A stretch of DNA of 18,374 bases from CAZXCK01 sp964639225 (GTDB taxonomy: Bacteria; Chloroflexota; Anaerolineae; Aggregatilineales; Phototrophicaceae), in contig CAZXCK010000088.1 of the NCBI GenBank assembly GCA_964639225.1, positions 1 through 18,374 of the forward strand. The letters are read 5' to 3'. Below, piece after piece: positions 1-8,087 of this stretch. Position 1 is the stretch's first letter. The number at the start of each line of letters is the position of its first letter. A model generated the notes under the pieces. The model saw nothing but the letters and a program-made list of their open reading frames with translations. It was not told the DNA's origin and did no database searches. Both the position numbers and the translations under genes were made by a program.

Positions 1-24
1 ACGCTATATCTTCACCACGTAGAC

Positions 25-59
25 AAAAACCGGGGCCTGTCTTTGCCGACAGGCCCCGG
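25..59 (-). terminator. Intrinsic terminator of glgP
   Basis: A perfect 12-bp inverted repeat (30-41 paired with 48-59, arm CCGGGGCCTGTC) has a 6-base loop. Read on the minus strand it is followed directly by a run of five T (complement of 25-29). It lies 24 bases beyond the glgP stop codon, the textbook position and architecture for a Rho-independent terminator. Bases 1-24 beyond it show nothing recognisable. Confidence 0.87.
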
Positions 60-82
60 CGTGATTCCGGTTGAGCAGTAAA

Positions 83-2662
83 CTAAGCCCAGGTAATCAG
101 GTTGGGCAAAAAGCCCGATGGCAGCAGTTCGTGGCGGGGCATGACACGCACCGACAGGCCGCGATCGCCGCTGCTGGTATTGAGAACCTTACCGGTGTAG
201 GTGTACTCGTTGGAGCCGTTGGCTTTCGCTGACTCCATCACGACACTGTCGCTTTCCTCGTCCTCGATCTCGCCGCGCGTGTTGAGCGGCCCGTAGTAGA
301 GCTGCACTTCCACATCGTCCGGCGTCAGATCACCCAGGTTGATGACCGCCTGCACCTGAATCTCAGTGCCGACCTTCACCTCGTTGCCAGCGTTCACCAG
401 CGACACCTTGCGGATCGCCACCTGATGCCAGACTTTTTCGAGATGGCTGCGCCATTCAGCGAATTTGATGGCGGTCTGCGCATCTGGCTCGCTCATGCGC
501 GTCACCCGCTCGAAGGTGGGCATATAGAAATCTTCGGCGTATTCGCGTACCATGCGCCGCGTGTTGAAGTAGGGCGCCAGTCGCTGCATGGACGTTTTGA
601 CCTTGCTGATCCACTCGCGCGGCAGGGTGTCCTGAGTGCGGTTGTAGAACATGGGCACAATGTCCTGTTCCAGCACGTTGTACATGGCCTGCGATTCGAT
701 GTAGTCCTGATGTTCCCAGTTATCTTCGTCGTATTCCTCGCCGCTGCCGATGGCCCAGCCAACTTCCGGGCTGTAGCCTTCGTCCCACCAGCCGTCGAGG
801 ATGCTGCAATTGAGGCCGCCGTTGTAGATGACCTTCATGCCGCTGGTGCCGCTGGCCTCTTTGGGCCGGCGCGGGTTGTTGAGCCAGATGTCCACACCCT
901 GCACCATATAGCGGGCGATGTGCATATCGTAGTTCTCCAGGAACACGATCTTATGGCGGAACTCCGGCAGGCGTGAGGTGTGGACAATCTCGCGGATAAG
1001 CGCCTTGCCGCCTTCATCGTGCGGGTGGGCTTTGCCAGCGAAGATGAATTGCACCGGGCGCTCCGGGTCGTTGATCAGTCGCTTGAGGCGTTCCACATCC
1101 TGGAAAAGCAGCGTCGCGCGTTTGTAGGTGGCGAAGCGCCGCGCAAAACCGATGGTCAGCGCGTCCGGGTTGAGTACCTCGTCGGCCATGTCGATCTCGG
1201 CCTGCGAAACGCCGCGTCGCTGTAACTGACGCCGCAGCCGCCGCCGGCAGAAGGCCACCAGCCGTTCGCGGCGGCGGGCGTGAGTACTCCACAACTCAGA
1301 GTCGGGGATGTTCTGCACCTCGGCCCAGATGTCCGGGTTGTCTTCTTCGGTGCGCCAGGCCGGGTGCAGATAGCGGTCGAACAGGCTGGCCATTTCGCCG
1401 CTGACCCAGCTCTGCATATGGATGCCGTTGGTCACCGACGAGATCGGAATTTCCTTGCTCGGTACACGCGGATACATCCACTGCCACATATGGCGCGAAA
1501 CTTTGCCGTGCAGCCTGGCGACACCGTTGGCCATCGCCGACAGGTTCTGTGCTAACACGGCCATCGAGAACAGTTCGTAGTCGCCCATGTTCTCGCGGCC
1601 CAGGTCGATGAAGTCCTTGCGCGACAGACCCATCTCTCTGAAGTAATCGGTGAAGTGCTCGTCGATGAGGTCGAAGCCGAAGCGTTCCAGACCGGCGGGC
1701 ACGGGTGTATGCGTGGTGAAGATCAGGCTGGCGCGGGTGACCTCGCGGGCCTGGTTGAAGGTCAGGTTCTGCTCGCGCATCGTCTGGCGGATGCGCTCCA
1801 GCGCCAGAAAAGCCGAGTGCCCCTCGTTCATGTGGCACACGTTGGGCCGCAGTCCCAGCACATCCAGCGCGCGGATGCCACCGATGCCCATCAGGATTTC
1901 CTGGCGGATGCGCGTGCGACGGTCGCCGCCGTACAGCCGGTCGGTGAGGTTGCGATCTTCCTCCAGTGTGTTTTCGGGGATGTTGCTGTCCAGCAGATAC
2001 AGCGGGATGCGCCCGACCTGGATTTTCCATATCTGCGCGTAGAGCTTGCGCCCCGGCATGGGCACGTCGATCTTGATGGGCTTGCCGTCCGCGTCTCGCT
2101 GTAGTTCCAGCGGCAGGTTGGCGAAATCGTTGATGGGGTAGTTTTCCTGCTGGTAGCCATCGGCGTTAAGGTACTGCTGGAAGTAACCTTCCTGGTACAG
2201 CAGACCCAACCCCACCAGCGGCAGGTCGAGGTCGCTGGCACTCTTGAGATGGTCACCGCTGAGGACGCCCAGGCCGCCGGAATAATTCTGCACGCATTCC
2301 GTCAGGCCGAATTCCATCGAAAAATAAGCGATGGTGGGGCGCGTTTTCAGATGGCCGTAATGCTGGCGATACCAGGTATCTTTGGCTGCCATGTACGCCT
2401 CGAACGAGACCTCGGCCCGGTTGAGGTGTGCCATGAATGCCGGGTCTTTTTGCAGCATCTCCAGGCGTTCCTGGCTGATGAGGCCCAGCATCAAGACGGG
2501 GTTGTGCCCTGTCTTGTCCCACAGCTTCTGGTCCAGACGACGCCACAGCGTAGTGGTCTCGTTGTCCCAGGTCCAGCGCAAGTTGTAGGCCAGTTTGTAC
2601 AGTGCCTGCATGGGTTCTGGCAGGTTCGGCACTACATTAATCGTTGCGACGGGTTTTATCAT
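83..2662 (-). CDS. glgP: Alpha-glucan (glycogen) phosphorylase, DUF3417-type
   Basis: This cytosolic PLP enzyme releases glucose-1-phosphate from the non-reducing ends of glycogen or maltodextrin using inorganic phosphate. The 859-residue product begins with the N-terminal DUF3417-like region (about residues 8-120, with the segment YKLAYNLRWTWD) typical of the Thermus/Thermotoga alpha-glucan phosphorylase branch rather than the E. coli GlgP/MalP branch. It continues with the glycine-rich core NYSGGLGVLSGDH and the PLP-site segment EASGTSGMK, in which K610 is the predicted Schiff-base lysine. Length is normal for this subgroup and no truncation is seen. The ATG start is preceded by GGAG with a 7-base spacer. 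The gene is transcribed alone, from a candidate promoter at 2755-2784 to the terminator at 25-59. It sits beside the glycogen synthesis genes, so glycogen turnover is the likely role. Family assignment is firm; preferred chain length cannot be read from sequence. Confidence 0.96.
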   Translation of the reverse strand: MIKPVATINVVPNLPEPMQALYKLAYNLRWTWDNETTTLWRRLDQKLWDKTGHNPVLMLGLISQERLEMLQKDPAFMAHLNRAEVSFEAYMAAKDTWYRQHYGHLKTRPTIAYFSMEFGLTECVQNYSGGLGVLSGDHLKSASDLDLPLVGLGLLYQEGYFQQYLNADGYQQENYPINDFANLPLELQRDADGKPIKIDVPMPGRKLYAQIWKIQVGRIPLYLLDSNIPENTLEEDRNLTDRLYGGDRRTRIRQEILMGIGGIRALDVLGLRPNVCHMNEGHSAFLALERIRQTMREQNLTFNQAREVTRASLIFTTHTPVPAGLERFGFDLIDEHFTDYFREMGLSRKDFIDLGRENMGDYELFSMAVLAQNLSAMANGVARLHGKVSRHMWQWMYPRVPSKEIPISSVTNGIHMQSWVSGEMASLFDRYLHPAWRTEEDNPDIWAEVQNIPDSELWSTHARRRERLVAFCRRRLRRQLQRRGVSQAEIDMADEVLNPDALTIGFARRFATYKRATLLFQDVERLKRLINDPERPVQFIFAGKAHPHDEGGKALIREIVHTSRLPEFRHKIVFLENYDMHIARYMVQGVDIWLNNPRRPKEASGTSGMKVIYNGGLNCSILDGWWDEGYSPEVGWAIGSGEEYDEDNWEHQDYIESQAMYNVLEQDIVPMFYNRTQDTLPREWISKVKTSMQRLAPYFNTRRMVREYAEDFYMPTFERVTRMSEPDAQTAIKFAEWRSHLEKVWHQVAIRKVSLVNAGNEVKVGTEIQVQAVINLGDLTPDDVEVQLYYGPLNTRGEIEDEESDSVVMESAKANGSNEYTYTGKVLNTSSGDRGLSVRVMPRHELLPSGFLPNLITWA

Positions 2663-2754
2663 GTAGCTTCTCCAGTCGTTTTTCTGATGAGTGGCTGCAA
2701 GCGGGCCAGGCCGGATTCCGGCTCAAATGGACCCCTATGAATTCCACCGAGACA

Positions 2755-2784
2755 AGCATAGCGCAGTTTTCGTGACGTTGGCAA
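2755..2784 (-). promoter_or_regulatory. Candidate sigma-70-type promoter of glgP
   Basis: On the minus strand, TTGCCA (2784-2779) is separated by 18 bases from TATGCT (2760-2755). This would start transcription about 85 bases upstream of the glgP ATG. It is the best match in the 277-base space between the divergent glgP and CBM48 genes. The rest of that space holds the plus-strand promoter at 2871-2879 and no other structure that I can see. Matched by eye only. Confidence 0.4.
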
Positions 2785-2870
2785 TACTGAGCGAACGCTC
2801 TGCGACTGTTCGGCGCGCGATTGCATCCTGACAGCAGGGCTTAAAACCATCTTCCCACTCTATCGAATTG

Positions 2871-2879
2871 TGTTAAAAT
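2871..2879 (+). promoter_or_regulatory. Candidate extended -10 promoter of the CBM48 gene
   Basis: TGTTAAAAT matches an extended -10 (TGn followed by TAAAAT). No good -35 hexamer lies 16-18 bases upstream, as is usual for extended -10 promoters. Predicted transcription start is near 2886, giving a leader of about 55 bases before the ATG at 2940. Confidence 0.45.
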
Positions 2880-2939
2880 GGCGCAGCCTGGATGCTTGCT
2901 TACAGGCGGATACTGTGAACCTGTGTTGAGGAGACGCAC

Positions 2940-3233
2940 ATGCTGAAAAAAGACAGCCTGAGCAAGGGTAAGGTCGTCAAAGTGACCTTTTATACCCACA
3001 AACTGCCAGAAGCCAAGTCTGTCTACCTGGTTGGAGACTTCAACGATTGGAACGAACAGTCGGACCCTATGGAGAAGCTCAAAGACGGTCGCTATAAGCT
3101 GGCGCTCAAGCTGGAACCGGGCCAGGAATACCAGTTCCGTTATCTTGTGGACGGCGAATGGCACAACGACTGGGAAGCTGATAAATACTCAGTGAACCCC
3201 TTCAGCGGTGACAATTCGGTCGTCATCACCTGA
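2940..3233 (+). CDS. Stand-alone CBM48 / AMPK-beta-like glycogen-binding protein
   Basis: The 97-residue product is one isoamylase N-terminal / AMPK-beta-type glycogen-binding (CBM48) domain and nothing else. Visible hallmarks are VYLVGDFNDWN (28-38, W37), the central DGRYKLALKLEPGQEYQFRYLVDGEW (49-74, split around the Pro-Gly turn), W74 and W78, and a C-terminal NPFSGDNSVV. These aromatic residues and the Gly-Asp-Asn turn line the alpha-glucan site in AMPK-beta and branching enzymes. There is no signal peptide and no catalytic domain, so it is probably cytosolic. The ATG start has a strong GAGGAG site 6 bases upstream. It is transcribed opposite to its neighbours, between glgP and glgC, with its own promoter and terminator. 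Binding glycogen or escorting glycogen enzymes is inference; a catalytic role is unlikely. Confidence 0.9.
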   Translation: MLKKDSLSKGKVVKVTFYTHKLPEAKSVYLVGDFNDWNEQSDPMEKLKDGRYKLALKLEPGQEYQFRYLVDGEWHNDWEADKYSVNPFSGDNSVVIT

Positions 3234-3264
3234 CAGATTGTCTGTCTTGCAGGTTGAATCGCAG

Positions 3265-3298
3265 CGGCCCCGCTCCACACAGAGACGGGGCCGTTTTT
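3265..3298 (+). terminator. Intrinsic terminator of the CBM48 gene
   Basis: An 8-bp GC stem (CGGCCCCG 3265-3272 with CGGGGCCG 3286-3293) can be extended by a CTC/GAG pairing inside the loop. It is followed immediately by five T (3294-3298). It lies 31 bases after the CBM48 stop. On the minus strand no T-run follows, so it serves the plus-strand gene and not the convergent glgC. Confidence 0.85.
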
Positions 3299-3322
3299 GA
3301 TTGGATGGCGGTTGGCCGCTGT

Positions 3323-4576
3323 CTACATCCCGACGCGCTTGCCGTCCGACACGGACTGGTTTTCGAAGCTCCTGAAGTCTTCCGGGTGCAGGTCCGTCCC
3401 CAGAACGACGTTGCGGCCTATGGTGAAGCCCGGCGGAATCTGCGTGTTTTTGCCGACGCAGGTGATGCCCAGGTCGGTAGCGCCCTGGTCGATGCGCCCG
3501 ATACGCGAGTTCGTGCCGATGACGCTGATCTTGTCCAGGATGCAGCGTTCCACCACTGCCCCGGCCTCGATGTAGGCGTCGTTGAGGATGATCGACTCGC
3601 GGATGACCGCGTTCGGGCCGACATGCACTCCCGGCGAAATCACTGACCGCTCGATAATGGCGCCGTCGGCGACCACCGCGCCATCCGACACCAGGCTGTC
3701 GCGGATGTTGGCGTCGCAATGTATACGCACCGGCGGGCGCTCTTCGCTGCGGGTGTGGATGACCCAGGTGCGGTCGTTAAGGTTCAGCGACGGCGGCTGG
3801 TTCAGCAGGTCCATGTGGGCTTCCCAGTAGGCGTCGATGGTCCCCACGTCGATCCAGTACCCGCCATAAGGGTAGGCGAAGACGTCCATGTTCTGCTCGA
3901 CCATGTAAGGCACGATGTCTGTGCCGAAGTCGTGGCGCGAGTCCTTGCGCTCGTGATCAACCCGCAGCATCTCTTCCAGTACGGTGTAATTGAAAACGTA
4001 CACACCCATGCTGGCCAGGTCGCCGGGCGGGTTGGCCGGCTTCTCCACGAAGTCGCGCACACGATACTCGTCGTCCACGTCCAGGATGCCGAAGCGGCTG
4101 GCTTCTTCGATAGGGACGCGAATGGTGCACACGGTGGCGTCGGCGCGCTTCTCGCGGTGGAATTCGATCAGCACGTCGTAGTCCATCTCGTAGATGTGAT
4201 CGCCAGACAGGATCAGCACATACTCCGGGCGACCGTGCCGCACGAAGTTCAGGTTCTGGATGACGGCGTCGGCGGTTCCGGCGTACCAGTCGGTATCGTA
4301 GTACCCCTTGAACGGCTGCAAAATCTGGACACCGCCGGTAAACGACCGGTCCAGGTCCCAGGGGCGCCCGCGCCCGATGTGGTCGTTGAGGCTGTGCGGG
4401 CGGTACTGTGTCAGAATGAGAACATCGAAAATATTGGAGTTGACGCAGTTGCTCAGGGTGAAGTCGATAATCCGGTACTTGCCGGCGAAGGGCACGGCGG
4501 GCTTGGCTCGCTTCTGGGTGAGGATGGTCAGACGTGTACCGGCTCCACCGGCCAGAATGACGGCTTTGACTCTCAC
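3323..4576 (-). CDS. glgC: Glucose-1-phosphate adenylyltransferase (ADP-glucose pyrophosphorylase)
   Basis: This enzyme makes ADP-glucose and pyrophosphate from ATP and glucose-1-phosphate, the committed and usually allosterically controlled step of bacterial glycogen synthesis. The 417-residue product has the nucleotidyltransferase signature GGAGTRL (10-16), the KRAKPAVPF segment (22-30), K33 in AGKYRIIDF (equivalent to the E. coli Lys39 activator region), YAGTADAV (98-105), the metal-site SGDHIYEMDY (124-133, D126) and FVEKP (176-180, K179 near glucose-1-phosphate). A left-handed beta-helix of hexapeptide repeats follows from about 290. Length is normal. The GTG start has GAGAGGA 9 bases upstream, and the protein begins MRVKAVILAGG as the family does. 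It begins only 15 bases after the glgA stop, so both are read from one message. Confidence 0.96.
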   Translation of the reverse strand: MRVKAVILAGGAGTRLTILTQKRAKPAVPFAGKYRIIDFTLSNCVNSNIFDVLILTQYRPHSLNDHIGRGRPWDLDRSFTGGVQILQPFKGYYDTDWYAGTADAVIQNLNFVRHGRPEYVLILSGDHIYEMDYDVLIEFHREKRADATVCTIRVPIEEASRFGILDVDDEYRVRDFVEKPANPPGDLASMGVYVFNYTVLEEMLRVDHERKDSRHDFGTDIVPYMVEQNMDVFAYPYGGYWIDVGTIDAYWEAHMDLLNQPPSLNLNDRTWVIHTRSEERPPVRIHCDANIRDSLVSDGAVVADGAIIERSVISPGVHVGPNAVIRESIILNDAYIEAGAVVERCILDKISVIGTNSRIGRIDQGATDLGITCVGKNTQIPPGFTIGRNVVLGTDLHPEDFRSFENQSVSDGKRVGM

Positions 4577-4591
4577 GGCGTTTTGTCCTCT

Positions 4592-6058
4592 CTAATGATT
4601 TTTCGAACGTTTGGAAACAGCTTTTTCATACAGATCAATATAATGATGGGCGCTGGCGTCCCAGCTAAAGTCGCGCTGCATCGCGTTGCGCTGCATGCGT
4701 TGCCAGACGTCTGGCCGCTGACGATAGACATCCAGCGCCCAGCGCAACGTTCCCAGCACCGCGTCGGGCTGCTGCCAGCTAAAGACGAAACCGGTGCTGC
4801 GCTCACCGTCCAGGCTGTCGTAGTTATCGACCGTGTCGGCCAGGCCGCCCGTTTCGCGTACCAGCGGCAGCGAGCCGTAACGCATGGCGATCATCTGGCT
4901 CATGCCGCACGGCTCGAAGTGGCTGGGCATCAGGAACAGGTCGCTGCCGGCGTAGATGTGCTGGGCCACAGCCGCATCGTATTGCAGCAGGCAGCGCGCC
5001 CGCCAGTTGAAATCGCCGCACAGGCGGCGCATGCCTTCTTCCAGTTCGGGTTCGCCGGTCCCCAGCAGAATAAACTGCGCGTCAGTATCCAGCAGCAGCC
5101 GTCGCAGCGCAGGCAGCGCCAGATCAAACCCCTTCTGCCAGACCAACCGGCTCACCGCGCCGATCACCGGCACGTCGGCTCGTTGTGGCAGTCCCAGACC
5201 GGCCTGCAATTCGCGCTTATTGGGCGGTCGCTGTGTGACGAAGTTATCCACGTCGAAATTGTTATCCAGCAGAGGATCGGTGGCCGGATTCCACAGCTCG
5301 GTGTCGATGCCGTTGAGAATGCCATACAAATCGGCGACGCGCGTGCGGATCAGGCCGTCCAGGCCGTAGCCCATATACGGGTACTGAATCTCGATGGCGT
5401 AGCGCGGGCTAACGGTGGAGACGATGTCCGAATAGGCGATGGCGATGGCCATCATGTTGTCGTTGAGGCCGCGACTGTTCAGCTCCGGGTGATGCCGCCC
5501 CGGAATGCCGGCCTTCCACAGCCAGCCACCCACATGCTCGCCCTGGTAGGCCAGGTTGTGAATACTCAGCAGCGACGCCAGATTGCGCCAGATGGGTGTT
5601 TGCTCGTAGGCTTTGATGAGAAACGGCAGCAGGCCGCTGTGCCAGTCGTTGACGTGCGCCACATCCGGGAACCAGTCCATGCGGACGTGGAGCTGCCACA
5701 TCGCCGCCATGACGAGCTGGTTAAAGAACGTAAAGCGCGGCGAGTCCCAGTCCCAGACGCTGTAGACTGTTTCCTCACTGCCGAAGTACGGCCAGGACTG
5801 CACAAAATAGTAGGGCACGCCATCGTGAACGGTGGTATACACGCGCACGTCGGCGTTGCCTTCCTGGTGGGGCATGGTGAAGTTAAACAGATGGCTGATG
5901 TTGTGTTTATTGTGGCTGATGAAGCCATAACCCGGCATGATGACGCGCGCGTCCACGCCCAGTTGGCGCAGCGCCTGCGGCAGCGATCCGACAACATCGG
6001 CCATGCCACCCACTTTGGCGAAGGGGACGGCCTCTGTGCTGACAAATAACACCTTCAA
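4592..6058 (-). CDS. glgA: Glycogen synthase (ADP-glucose type, GT5)
   Basis: GlgA transfers glucose from ADP-glucose to the non-reducing end of a growing alpha-1,4-glucan. The 488-residue product opens with MKVLFVSTEAVPFAKVGGMADV. It carries the K15-x-G-G nucleotide-sugar motif of GT5 enzymes, and in the C-terminal GT-B domain the catalytic-site segment FEPCGMSQ (E382, matching E. coli Glu377) followed by RETGGLADTV. Length is normal (about 480). The start is TTG: the coding frame begins exactly at the conserved N-terminus, and AAAGGAG lies 9 bases upstream (6068-6074). It is first in the glgA-glgC pair behind the promoter at 6125-6152. The assignment as ADP-glucose-dependent is supported by the adjacent glgC. 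Confidence 0.96.
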   Translation of the reverse strand: MKVLFVSTEAVPFAKVGGMADVVGSLPQALRQLGVDARVIMPGYGFISHNKHNISHLFNFTMPHQEGNADVRVYTTVHDGVPYYFVQSWPYFGSEETVYSVWDWDSPRFTFFNQLVMAAMWQLHVRMDWFPDVAHVNDWHSGLLPFLIKAYEQTPIWRNLASLLSIHNLAYQGEHVGGWLWKAGIPGRHHPELNSRGLNDNMMAIAIAYSDIVSTVSPRYAIEIQYPYMGYGLDGLIRTRVADLYGILNGIDTELWNPATDPLLDNNFDVDNFVTQRPPNKRELQAGLGLPQRADVPVIGAVSRLVWQKGFDLALPALRRLLLDTDAQFILLGTGEPELEEGMRRLCGDFNWRARCLLQYDAAVAQHIYAGSDLFLMPSHFEPCGMSQMIAMRYGSLPLVRETGGLADTVDNYDSLDGERSTGFVFSWQQPDAVLGTLRWALDVYRQRPDVWQRMQRNAMQRDFSWDASAHHYIDLYEKAVSKRSKNH

Positions 6059-6067
6059 GATAGACGG

Positions 6068-6074
6068 CTCCTTT
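6068..6074 (-). promoter_or_regulatory. Ribosome binding site that fixes the TTG start of glgA
   Basis: The minus strand reads AAAGGAG, then 9 bases, then TTG. The strong site and the conserved MKVLFVSTEA start together decide for TTG at 6058 over any internal ATG. Confidence 0.75.
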
Positions 6075-6124
6075 GCGTGATGGGAGCGTGACCGTGCTGT
6101 ATATTCGCTTTCCAGCCAGCCTAT

Positions 6125-6152
6125 ATTCTAACAGGGAATTGTTGGGTGTCGA
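6125..6152 (-). promoter_or_regulatory. Candidate promoter of the glgA-glgC operon
   Basis: On the minus strand, TCGACA (6152-6147) is followed after 16 bases by TAGAAT (6130-6125), the latter preceded by TGT as in extended -10 elements. It would give a leader of about 60 bases. This is the best-matching promoter in the 167 bases between GH57 and glgA. Matched by eye. Confidence 0.55.
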
Positions 6153-6176
6153 AAAAATGGGCATGCGTGGACAGGC

Positions 6177-6211
6177 ACAGGCCGGCGGGGATCGTCTCGC
6201 CGCCGGCCTGT
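6177..6211 (-). terminator. GC-rich stem-loop after the branching-enzyme gene
   Basis: A perfect 12-bp inverted repeat (ACAGGCCGGCGG 6177-6188 with 6200-6211) has an 11-base loop and begins 14 bases beyond the GH57 stop. On the minus strand the T-run (complement of 6152-6157) comes about 19 bases after the stem instead of abutting it, so it is an atypical terminator or an RNA 3'-end stabiliser. The T-run overlaps the glgA promoter region. Confidence 0.45.
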
Positions 6212-6225
6212 CCGTTTTACTGCCT

Positions 6226-8049
6226 CTATTTGCGGAAAACGCGATAGTCGATGTCCGGGAACACCTTATCCAGTTCGTACAGTTCGGCAGCCAGCTCGGT
6301 GTCTGTCTGGCCGGATTCCAGTTTGTCAGCCAGCTTGTTGAAGCGTTCCAGGTGCTGGCTGAAGCGCTGGATAGCGTATTCGCGGGCCTGGCCGGTCGTC
6401 ACCAGGAAAGGCCAGTCCGAGCTTTGCGCCAGCAGCACCTCGCGCGCGGCCTGCGCCAGCATCTGCGCCTCGTCCGGGGTCGGGTCGATATAGCGATTGG
6501 CCAGGGCTTCCATGCGCGCTTCCATCTCGTGGATGGGCTGCCACATCCAGCGGGTTTCGCCGTTGTCCCACGTGAAGTGATTGCCACCCGCGCCCCACGA
6601 GCTTTCCGGCAGATGCAGCACCTGCCGGGGCGGGTGCTCGCTCACGAAGTCGCTGGCCGTTGTCAGTTCGACGTCGGGATTATTCGCCAGATGACGCAGC
6701 ACCTTGCCCAGCCAGTTGATGCCTTCGAACCACCAGTGACCGAACAACTCGGTGTCATAGTTGGACGAGATCAGGCCGTATTCGGCGGTGTCGTTGTGGT
6801 ACTCGCGCAGCAGATCGCCCACCAGATGCGCGAAATGTTCGGCGTGCTGCTCCACCTTGTAAGCCGCCCATTCGGGGTGGTAGTAATCCTTGTGGGCCAG
6901 GTCGGTCTTAGCGCCTGTAACGCGCCAGTATTGCAGGCCGCTGGTGCCCGCCTTTTTGTGGAATTCGCGGTAATCGAAGTCGCCAGGGTAGCCCCAGTCC
7001 GCGCTCCACACCTGCTGGCCGGTGCGGTTGTTGCGTCCAATGACAGCCACGCCGGAATGCTGCTCGGATTCTGGTCCCTGCACCGTCTCGCTGACATAAT
7101 ACGGGTGGTAAGTGGTCACGTCGCGGCGGGGTGTGAGGTAGGTCGGCGATGCCGGGATCACATAGCGCCGCTTGATGTCGCCATACGGGCCGATCACATC
7201 GCCAGCCGCCACGCCCACCGGTGCGCCGCCGGTGATGGTGTGCGTCTCGCTGAAGAACACCTTCAGGCCGTTCTCGGCCAGGTAGCTCTCGATGCCGGGG
7301 CGCACGCTGCCATCGGGGTTGACATAGGCCGGGCGATAGGCGCACTCCGGCAGCCAGATGCCGCGCGGCTCGCGTCCGAACATCCGTTTGTAGCTGCTGA
7401 TGCCGGTCTTGATCTGCGCGTTGATCGAACTGTCGCGGCCCAGCAGCGGCAGATAACCGTGTGTGGCGGCGCTGGTCGTGATCTCGATGTAGCCCTCGTC
7501 CTGCAACTGGCGAAAAGCTCCGATGATGTCCCGGTTGAAGCGCTGGTTAAAGGCTTTTTTAATGCTCTGGTACCAGTTTTTGTACCACTCCGCCAGATAG
7601 TGCAGATGCGGGTCGGCGGTGGTCTCGCTGCCGGGGGTGTTCGGTTCGCTGCCAGGGAGCGCCGCCATACCCGATTCTTCGTCGTCCTCGGCATCGTCGC
7701 TGTCTGGCTCGGCCTGCGGGCGGGTGCTGCCGTTTTCGACGGTGGCGCTCTCGTCGCCGAAATAGGCGATGTCTTTGGTCGCGGCTTCAATCCGTTCATC
7801 CAGGAACTGATCGAAGTGGTCCAGCACCAGCGCGTCGGCCAACTGCTCGGCCAGAATCGGGGTGATGCCTACGGTCAGCTTATAGCGGACGCCTTCTTCC
7901 TTGAGGTCGTAGAGGGTTTGCAGCAGGGGGATGTAAGTTTCGCTGGCTGCCTCGTGGATCCATTCTTCCCCGTGTGGCCAGCGCCCGGCCAGCCGCGCAT
8001 ACGGTAGATGACTGTGCAGGACAAATGTAAATGCTCCTATTGCGCCCAC
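6226..8049 (-). CDS. GH57 1,4-alpha-glucan branching enzyme (DUF1957)
   Basis: This enzyme introduces alpha-1,6 branches into alpha-1,4-glucan; here it would replace the GH13 GlgB. The 607-residue product has the GH57 N-terminal signature FVLHSHLPYAR, then SAATHGYLPLL (193-203), the nucleophile segment GIWLPECAYRP with E235, the acid segment NYDTELFGHWWFEG with D432, and a C-terminal DUF1957 helical region containing SSWGAGGNH. These match archaeal and Thermus GH57 branching enzymes (nucleophile near residue 183 there, as I recall). A highly acidic, Ser/Pro/Gly-rich insert at about residues 98-147 accounts for most of the extra N-terminal length. The start is GTG with AGGAG 7 bases upstream. 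It has its own promoter (8088-8115) 77 bases downstream of the kinase gene and is followed by glgA-glgC. Branching specificity rather than amylase activity is inferred from subgroup and context. Confidence 0.9.
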   Translation of the reverse strand: MGAIGAFTFVLHSHLPYARLAGRWPHGEEWIHEAASETYIPLLQTLYDLKEEGVRYKLTVGITPILAEQLADALVLDHFDQFLDERIEAATKDIAYFGDESATVENGSTRPQAEPDSDDAEDDEESGMAALPGSEPNTPGSETTADPHLHYLAEWYKNWYQSIKKAFNQRFNRDIIGAFRQLQDEGYIEITTSAATHGYLPLLGRDSSINAQIKTGISSYKRMFGREPRGIWLPECAYRPAYVNPDGSVRPGIESYLAENGLKVFFSETHTITGGAPVGVAAGDVIGPYGDIKRRYVIPASPTYLTPRRDVTTYHPYYVSETVQGPESEQHSGVAVIGRNNRTGQQVWSADWGYPGDFDYREFHKKAGTSGLQYWRVTGAKTDLAHKDYYHPEWAAYKVEQHAEHFAHLVGDLLREYHNDTAEYGLISSNYDTELFGHWWFEGINWLGKVLRHLANNPDVELTTASDFVSEHPPRQVLHLPESSWGAGGNHFTWDNGETRWMWQPIHEMEARMEALANRYIDPTPDEAQMLAQAAREVLLAQSSDWPFLVTTGQAREYAIQRFSQHLERFNKLADKLESGQTDTELAAELYELDKVFPDIDYRVFRK

Positions 8050-8087
8050 AAAAATTCTCCTGAATACGTTTGACGGTTACTGGCAAG

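Noticed and set aside
3232..3246. GACAGA-TTG-TCTGTC inverted repeat at the CBM48 stop codon
   Set aside because: Only 6 bp with a 3-base loop and no T-run. The stronger hairpin at 3265-3298 explains termination.
3719..6049. 776-codon open frame on the plus strand
   Set aside because: It lies antisense to glgC and glgA, whose motifs are intact. The translation is low in domain-like order and rich in Val, His, Gln and Ala, as expected from the complement of GC-rich coding sequence.
6073..8007. 644-codon open frame on the plus strand
   Set aside because: Antisense shadow of the GH57 gene; no recognisable motif and no plausible promoter or RBS.
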